Shown here one piece after another: positions 6,534-11,319 of a stretch of 11,319 bases of DNA (positions within the stretch are counted from its first letter, which is position 1; each line of letters opens with the position of its first letter). Under the pieces are notes generated by a model that had not been told where the DNA came from, ran no database searches, and was given only the letters and a program-made list of their open reading frames with translations. Origin of the DNA: B30-G6 sp964633115. GTDB lineage: Bacteria; Desulfobacterota; Desulfobacteria; Desulfobacterales; B30-G6. The position numbers and the translations under genes are program-made. Location: contig CAZWEO010000141.1 in assembly GCA_964633115.1 (NCBI GenBank), positions 1 through 11,319 of the forward strand. The letters are read 5' to 3'.

Positions 6534-7505
6534 TTAGGTGTAAAGATGACAGCACACCTTATGCCCACTAACATCCAATTCCCGTGGATCTTCAGTTCGG
6601 CAGACGCTCATGACTTTTGGACAGCGAGGATGAAAACGACATCCTTTGGGTGGTGCTGATGGAGAAGGTGTATTCCCCTTGAGTACCAGTCGTGCTTCAC
6701 CTTTCGTGCCAGGACGGGGGACAGCTGCTAAGAGAGCCCGCGTGTAGGGATGCTTGGCGTCAAATATGATGTCGGCAGTTTTGCCAGCTTCCACGATGCG
6801 TCCCAAATACATAACCGCAATCCGATTGGCAATATGGCTGACCACACTTAAATCATGTGAGATAAAGAGATAAGCCAGATGGTATTTTTGTCTCAGTTCA
6901 AGGAGTAAATTGATAATCTGGGCCTGGATGCTTACATCCAGGGCGCTGACTGGTTCGTCACAAACAATGAAATCCGGCTTCAGGGACACCGCCCTGGCAA
7001 TATTGATACGCTGACGTTGGCCACCTGAGAATTCATGTGGATAGCGGTAGAGAGCATCGGCATCCAAACCCACATCTTTTAAAATTTGGCGTGCGGCCGC
7101 CTCTTGGTCCCCATTAATCAGTCGAAATTCGGAAATCCCTTCGGTCACGATATCGGCTACATTCATACGCGGATTCAGAGATGATAAGGGATCTTGAAAT
7201 ATGATCTGAATTCTGCGTCGCAGTTCTCGAAATTCCTGACGAGATAGATCCGCCAGGCTTCGGCCATCAAAATTGATTACACCGTTGTGACTTTTTTCGA
7301 GCCCAACCAGGGTCCGGCCCAATGTTGTTTTTCCGCAACCGGATTCGCCTACGAGCCCGAGGGTCTCACCTTTGTATATTGTGAAAGAAATGCCATCCAC
7401 AGCGCGTACATATCCGATGGTACGCGACAGGATACCCCGGCGAATGGGAAACCAAGTCTTGAGATTGATGACTTTAACTAAGGGATTTTGGTTTTTATCC
7501 GTCAT
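6534..7505 (-). CDS. DppF/OppF-like peptide ABC transporter ATPase
   Basis: The second cytoplasmic ATPase of the importer, 323 aa. Visible motifs: Walker A G53-E-S-G-C-G-K-T60, Q-loop Q104, signature S160-G-G-Q-R, Walker B ending C182-D-E-P, D-loop SALD (187-190) and switch histidine H217. The C-terminal oligopeptide/dipeptide domain (about 235-323) carries YTRALL, CRFHPRC and further cysteines (289, 295, 302, 318, 319), a spacing linked in related DppD proteins to an iron-sulphur cluster. The start ATG is one base after the stop of the preceding ATPase gene (TAA-C-ATG) and has no ribosome site of its own, so it is probably translationally coupled. In E. coli the Yej system uses one fused double ATPase, YejF; here the two halves are separate genes. 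Confidence 0.93.
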   Translation of the reverse strand: MTDKNQNPLVKVINLKTWFPIRRGILSRTIGYVRAVDGISFTIYKGETLGLVGESGCGKTTLGRTLVGLEKSHNGVINFDGRSLADLSRQEFRELRRRIQIIFQDPLSSLNPRMNVADIVTEGISEFRLINGDQEAAARQILKDVGLDADALYRYPHEFSGGQRQRINIARAVSLKPDFIVCDEPVSALDVSIQAQIINLLLELRQKYHLAYLFISHDLSVVSHIANRIAVMYLGRIVEAGKTADIIFDAKHPYTRALLAAVPRPGTKGEARLVLKGNTPSPSAPPKGCRFHPRCPKVMSVCRTEDPRELDVSGHKVCCHLYT

Positions 7506-7506
7506 G

Positions 7507-8523
7507 TTATGTCTGATTTATTGGGTTTGTTGAGTCATTTCGCGTTTCGATAAACTTGCCAGCTACAAAACAAGCAGCCTGATGACCTTTGGAAACCGGC
7601 ACAAGTTCCGGCATCTCGCGTTCACATCTTTCAAATGCGTATGAGCAGCGATCCCGAAAACGGCAACCTGATGGATAATTTTCCGGAGAAGGCACACTGC
7701 CGGGGATCACTGCCAATTTATCCCCCTTTCCGTCTGATAGACTCGGAATCGATTTCAGCAAGCTGTAAGTATACGGATGTGCGGGTACTGTAAATATATC
7801 ACTGGCGGTCCCCTGCTCCACGATTCTGGAAGCATACATCACCAAAACACGATCACACATTTCCCATACCACGCCCATATCATGGGTGATTAAAAGAATA
7901 GCCGTACTCTCGGCCTTCATCTCGCGAATGAGGTCAAATACCTGGGCCTGAATGGTCACATCCAGGGCCGTTGTGGGTTCATCCGCAATAATCAAATCCG
8001 GATTCATCATCAGGGCCATGGCGATCATGATGCGCTGCTGCATGCCGCCTGACAACTGAAATGGATATGCATGCATCTTTTCCGCAGCGTCCGGTATTTT
8101 AACCTTGCCTAGCCAATCCAATGAAATCTGCCAGGCATCAGATTTGGGAATATCTTTGTGAAGCTGGATGGTCTCCACCATTTGCTGACCGATACGCTGC
8201 AACGGTGATAACGCCGATAAGGGCTCTTGAAAAATCATGCTGATTTCCCGGCCGCGGACTTTGCGTACGGCTTGGATACTGGCCTGCAGTAGGTCTGTAT
8301 CCTTAAAGTCTACCTTCCCCCCCTCAATGATTCCAGGAGGCATCGGTACCAGCCGCAGCAGGCTCAAGGCACTCACCGATTTACCACATCCGGATTCGCC
8401 CACCAGGCCCACGATCTCGCCTTGCCGGATTTCAAAAGAGACGTCGTCAACGGCCACAAATTTGGCTTGGTCCGTCTCAAAGGAAACCGTTAGATTTGAA
8501 ACACGCAATAGATTTTGCGTCAT
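7507..8523 (-). CDS. DppD/OppD-like peptide ABC transporter ATPase
   Basis: The first of two ATPases that power the importer, 338 aa. Visible motifs: Walker A G42-E-S-G-C-G-K-S49, Q-loop Q99 in IFQEP, signature L157-S-G-G-M-Q-Q-R, Walker B ending A180-D-E-P, TALD (185-188) and H214. The C-terminal domain (about 240-325) has HPYTYSLL and four cysteines (287, 293, 300, 318) in the pattern that ligates a [4Fe-4S] cluster in characterised DppD proteins; the cluster here is inferred. The start ATG shares one base with the stop of the YejE-type permease gene (TAATG), and a GAGG lies nine bases ahead. This tight junction supports one mRNA and matched synthesis of permease and ATPase. Confidence 0.93.
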   Translation of the reverse strand: MTQNLLRVSNLTVSFETDQAKFVAVDDVSFEIRQGEIVGLVGESGCGKSVSALSLLRLVPMPPGIIEGGKVDFKDTDLLQASIQAVRKVRGREISMIFQEPLSALSPLQRIGQQMVETIQLHKDIPKSDAWQISLDWLGKVKIPDAAEKMHAYPFQLSGGMQQRIMIAMALMMNPDLIIADEPTTALDVTIQAQVFDLIREMKAESTAILLITHDMGVVWEMCDRVLVMYASRIVEQGTASDIFTVPAHPYTYSLLKSIPSLSDGKGDKLAVIPGSVPSPENYPSGCRFRDRCSYAFERCEREMPELVPVSKGHQAACFVAGKFIETRNDSTNPINQT

Positions 8524-10145
8524 TATTCCAGCCTCGTATAGCGTTTGGGATCATAAGCGTTGCGGACCCCTTCGCCCACAAAAACGCCCAGGAGCATGAC
8601 AATAAATAAAGCCAAGGATGGATACAAAATTAACCACCAGGCCCACCGATATTGCTGGGCCTGATATAGCAATTCACCCCAGCTGGGCGTTGGCGGCGGT
8701 AACCCGAATCCCAAATAATCCAATGCCGCCAATGAACCGATGGCTCCCACCAGAGAAAAGGGGAAAAAAGTGATCACCGGTACCATGCCATTGGGCAGAA
8801 TATGTTTGAATATAATCTTATATGCCGGGGCGCCCATGCATTTGGCGGCCTCCACAAATGGCTGTTTGCGTAGCCTTAAAAATTCAGCCCGCATATAGTA
8901 GGAAATGCCGATCCAATTAAAGAGGCCATAACAGAACAGTAGCAGCGAAAAACTGCGGCCGTAAATGGATCCCATCAGAATCATGATATATAGGAATGGC
9001 AGCGCGCTCCAAATTTCAATAAGCCGTTGCCCGGAAATGTCCAAAAGGCCCCCATAGTAACCCTGCAGGGCACCTGCAGCTATGCCCAATACCATGGAAC
9101 CCACAACCAAAAGCAGGCCGAATGACATGGAGGTTCTCAGCCCATACAGAATGCGGGACAAAACATCCCGACCAGCGCCATCGATGCCCATGAGATGCCC
9201 TTTGATAGGCCGAAATGGAAAACGAACATCCTCTTTTATGAAGGTGGCCCGATATTTTCGCTCGCCCAATACCATGACCAGACTGTCCACCGGGCCCAGA
9301 TACCGGTTTTGAACGTTTGCCTGAACGATCGCTTGTTCGGCCTGTGGCAATGTGCGCCAAACTGCATCAGCTTGCGGTGTCAATTGTTCTCTTAATAAAA
9401 CCAGATTTCGATCAAAAATCATATTAAAGGCTTGTGCCTGGCTTTGGGAATCTGCTGATAGCTCTTCTCTGAATGTAATCCGGACAGTTGACAGTTTACG
9501 CTTGCGTTGCTTGTGGGTTGACAGTGACGCTCGCACCGAGAGGTTGCCGGGCCCGGCAACTGATATCGCTACGGACGGTGCCGCCAGATCTTGGAAGCGT
9601 GTTTCAATAGCAGCCTTCAAAGGCGGCGGTATGCTGAAAAAATCGGTGAGTTTCTTATTTTTAAGGTCTTTATCATCAAGCGCCACAAATGAGCCCAGCC
9701 TAAACGCCTTAGCAATGGTAAAGTCTTTGCGAATGTTGGCCGTACCCACCATGGGAAGCGGCTTGATTGCAACCGTTACAAGATCGGACACCTGGATGAG
9801 GTCCGGGTCCAGACTTTGAAAAGGACCGTAAGGAATGGGTGCAAACAACATGAAATTCCGCTGATTGCCCTGGAAGCGAGGATCAGTGCGAATCATATGG
9901 TAATTGGGCCGGGTTTGCTTGCCATTTCTCAAGAAGGCATCTTCGGGATAAAATTTAAATACCGGAAAATAGGACTTGCCTTGAAACTTGACATACAAAG
10001 GTACATCATTGCAGATGATTTCGGAACCGAGGCTGAGTAGGTAGAGAATCACCAACACCCATAAGGATATATAGGCCCGCTTCATTTCTTTGAAACGGGA
10101 AATCCGCCTGCGGGTCATGGGATTTTTTACAAAACGTGAAAGCAT
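8523..10145 (-). CDS. yejE: YejE-type ABC transporter permease with a large extracytoplasmic insertion
   Basis: One of the two membrane subunits of a YejABEF-like importer; in E. coli this system takes up microcin C-type peptide-nucleotides. The N-terminus (about 20-65: one membrane helix, then the SEIICNDVPLYV..G..YFPVF stretch) and the C-terminal permease domain (about 318-540) match YejE closely. The latter includes GIDGAGRDVLSRILYG, GALQGYYGG, the cytoplasmic EAA loop at 432-452 (EAAKCMGA...ILPN) and DYLGFGLPPP. The protein is 540 residues against 341 in E. coli YejE. The difference lies in one block of about 190 residues (roughly 115-305) between the first and second membrane helices, so it should face the periplasm. 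The ATG at 10145 lies seven bases after the yejB stop, with AGGAG inside the end of yejB. ATGs at codons 10 and 21 are possible alternative starts. Confidence 0.9.
   Translation of the reverse strand: MLSRFVKNPMTRRRISRFKEMKRAYISLWVLVILYLLSLGSEIICNDVPLYVKFQGKSYFPVFKFYPEDAFLRNGKQTRPNYHMIRTDPRFQGNQRNFMLFAPIPYGPFQSLDPDLIQVSDLVTVAIKPLPMVGTANIRKDFTIAKAFRLGSFVALDDKDLKNKKLTDFFSIPPPLKAAIETRFQDLAAPSVAISVAGPGNLSVRASLSTHKQRKRKLSTVRITFREELSADSQSQAQAFNMIFDRNLVLLREQLTPQADAVWRTLPQAEQAIVQANVQNRYLGPVDSLVMVLGERKYRATFIKEDVRFPFRPIKGHLMGIDGAGRDVLSRILYGLRTSMSFGLLLVVGSMVLGIAAGALQGYYGGLLDISGQRLIEIWSALPFLYIMILMGSIYGRSFSLLLFCYGLFNWIGISYYMRAEFLRLRKQPFVEAAKCMGAPAYKIIFKHILPNGMVPVITFFPFSLVGAIGSLAALDYLGFGLPPPTPSWGELLYQAQQYRWAWWLILYPSLALFIVMLLGVFVGEGVRNAYDPKRYTRLE
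9231..9803 (-). other. extra periplasmic domain within the YejE-type permease
   Basis: These bases encode roughly residues 115-305 of the permease. The block separates two stretches that are adjacent in E. coli YejE: the APIPYGP part and the FPFRPIKGHLMGIDG part. It contains short strand-like stretches (VTVAIKPLP, VAISVAGPG, TVRITFREEL), a basic patch KQRKRK (212-217) and a Gln/Ala-rich helical part (about 232-277). It has no cysteine and no membrane helix. I do not recognise the fold. The alternation of strands and helices suggests a folded domain rather than a linker. Boundaries are by eye. Confidence 0.6.
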
Positions 10146-10152
10146 CTTGCTA

Positions 10153-11199
10153 TCAATTCTCCTGAAAATTGATGCGTGGATCGATTAAAACATAGCAGAA
10201 ATCAGAAAGAATGTTGCCAACCAGCCCTAAGATTGCCGTTATGGAAAGAATCCCCATAAAAACTGGATAATCTCGACCCACAATTGCCTCTAGACTCAGA
10301 CGGCCCATACCAGGAATTTCAAACACCTGTTCAATAATGACCGAGCCGGCAAACATAACCGTCAGGATCGATCCAAAACCAGTGGCGATGGGCACCAGGG
10401 CATTCCGGAGAGCATGGCCCCAGATGGCACGCGAATAACTACCGCCCTTGGCCAAAACTGTACGGATGTAATCTTTGCCGATTTGCTCGATCAGCGAGTT
10501 TTTCATCAGCAAGGTCAATACAGCAAAATTGCCGATCATGTAGCACAGAATCGGCAGAAACATGTGCTCACTGATATCCTTTGTTTTACCCCAAAAACTG
10601 AGCTGATCAAACCCGTCTGAATGAAACCCGGATAGCGGGAAAATATCCCAAAGGCCTTCCACCGTGCCGGCAAACAGCATCTTGAGTACCATGCCGAAGG
10701 CAAATGGCGGTATGGCGTAGCCCACAAAAACGACAATACTGGAAACGATGTCGAATGACCGGTCGTGATGCAGGGCTTTGAAAATACCCAAGGGAATGCA
10801 AACAAGATAGGAAAGGATAAAGCCGGTGATTCCGAATATAAGCGACACCTTGAAACGTTCCTGGATTAATTGCCAGGTGGTTTTATTGGGGAAACGATAG
10901 GACTCCATCTGCATCCCCATACGGTCTGCCACCAGCCAATTCCAATAACGTTTGTAAAAAGGCTGATCAAATCCGAAATGGGCTTCGATAGCCTTGCGTT
11001 GTTCAGCGGAAATACTGGCAGCCGCACCGACACCGCCACCTGATTCGGAGGCACCGATACCGCCACGCATTTGCATGATGACCTGCTCCACGGGTCCGCC
11101 GGGCACAAATTGGATAATAGTAAAACAGAGCAGGGTAATACCGATAAAGGTAGGGATAACCAGTAGGAACCGCCTGATAAAATAATCGATTCTTTCCAT
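10153..11199 (-). CDS. yejB: YejB-type ABC transporter permease
   Basis: The other membrane subunit of the importer, 348 aa. It begins with a membrane helix (about 8-32) followed by FVPGGPVEQVI, the YejB/DppB hallmark. Then comes a glycine-rich periplasmic loop (about 45-62) and AEQRKAIEAHFGFDQPFYKRY. The permease domain with five further helices spans about 115-340, with its cytoplasmic coupling loop at about 244-267 (RTVLAKGGSYSRAIWGHALRNA). The C-terminus ends DPRINF as in YejB. Length is close to E. coli YejB (364). The ATG at 11199 has only a weak GGA upstream. It is the first gene of the operon inside the window; a YejA-like binding protein, if present, would have to lie to the right of 11319. 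Confidence 0.92.
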   Translation of the reverse strand: MERIDYFIRRFLLVIPTFIGITLLCFTIIQFVPGGPVEQVIMQMRGGIGASESGGGVGAAASISAEQRKAIEAHFGFDQPFYKRYWNWLVADRMGMQMESYRFPNKTTWQLIQERFKVSLIFGITGFILSYLVCIPLGIFKALHHDRSFDIVSSIVVFVGYAIPPFAFGMVLKMLFAGTVEGLWDIFPLSGFHSDGFDQLSFWGKTKDISEHMFLPILCYMIGNFAVLTLLMKNSLIEQIGKDYIRTVLAKGGSYSRAIWGHALRNALVPIATGFGSILTVMFAGSVIIEQVFEIPGMGRLSLEAIVGRDYPVFMGILSITAILGLVGNILSDFCYVLIDPRINFQEN

Positions 11200-11319
11200 T
11201 ATCCGGTTATAGCATTTCCCTGACCGCTATTTCAAGCAAGGAAAGGCTGAAGCTTTGTGGACTGTTAGGCTAATAAGTGCTGCGAGTTGCATGTTACGAG
11301 CGGATGATTTTTTAGGGAC
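11200..11319. other. upstream region of the importer operon, truncated by the window edge
   Basis: No gene was recognised here. On the minus strand one frame is open from the edge to a TAG at about 11228, but its short peptide resembles nothing I know. Apart from the candidate promoter I see no terminator or hairpin that would separate yejB from an upstream gene. Confidence 0.35.
11206..11235 (-). promoter_or_regulatory. candidate sigma-70-type promoter just upstream of yejB
   Basis: On the minus strand, TTGAAA (11235-11230) and TATAAC (11211-11206) are separated by 18 bases and resemble bacterial -35 and -10 boxes. Only six bases separate the -10 box from the yejB ATG, so a transcript starting here would have almost no leader. 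It could be a real leaderless-type start, or chance, with the true promoter further upstream. Confidence 0.3.

Overview
The window reads as bacterial chromosome of moderate G+C. The mix of protein families, and the likeness of the permeases to proteobacterial YejB/YejE, suggest a Gram-negative proteobacterium, possibly a Desulfobacterota (deltaproteobacterial) lineage. That placement is an impression from sequence style; there is no rRNA or other phylogenetic marker. No tRNA, rRNA, CRISPR array, transposase or prophage gene was found.

Left part (1-2785): a 53-residue zinc-ribbon protein (238-399, +) converges on a GNAT acetyltransferase (417-833, -) whose natural N-terminus is interrupted by an in-frame stop. 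Behind the acetyltransferase lie, on the minus strand, an AI-2E/PerM-family membrane protein (966-2054) and a pyridoxamine-phosphate-oxidase-like flavoprotein (2105-2785). The last two probably form an operon in the order oxidase, then membrane protein. The oxidase keeps its FMN site, but several residues that hold the B6 substrate in E. coli PdxH are changed.

Middle part (2786-4877): an A+T-richer stretch on the plus strand. A 325-base gene-free region precedes a membrane-anchored SpoIIE/RsbU-type PP2C phosphatase. Its best Shine-Dalgarno sequence points to an ATC codon rather than a normal start. It is followed by a HicB-like antitoxin-family protein with no visible HicA partner.

Right part (4878-11199): six genes, all on the minus strand and closely spaced, probably one transcription unit read from right to left. 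They are a YejB-type permease, a YejE-type permease with about 190 extra extracytoplasmic residues, two separate DppD- and DppF-like ATPases, a small PilZ-domain protein, and an enolase-superfamily (mandelate racemase / galactonate dehydratase-like) enzyme. The first four make up the membrane and ATPase parts of a peptide-type ABC importer. The substrate-binding protein is not in the window and could lie beyond the right edge. PilZ and the enolase-superfamily enzyme could add second-messenger control and catabolism of an imported compound, but that link rests only on gene order.

The points most worth a second look are the enlarged YejE, the altered catalytic or binding positions in the PdxH-like and enolase-superfamily proteins, the non-standard start of the phosphatase, and the interrupted acetyltransferase.
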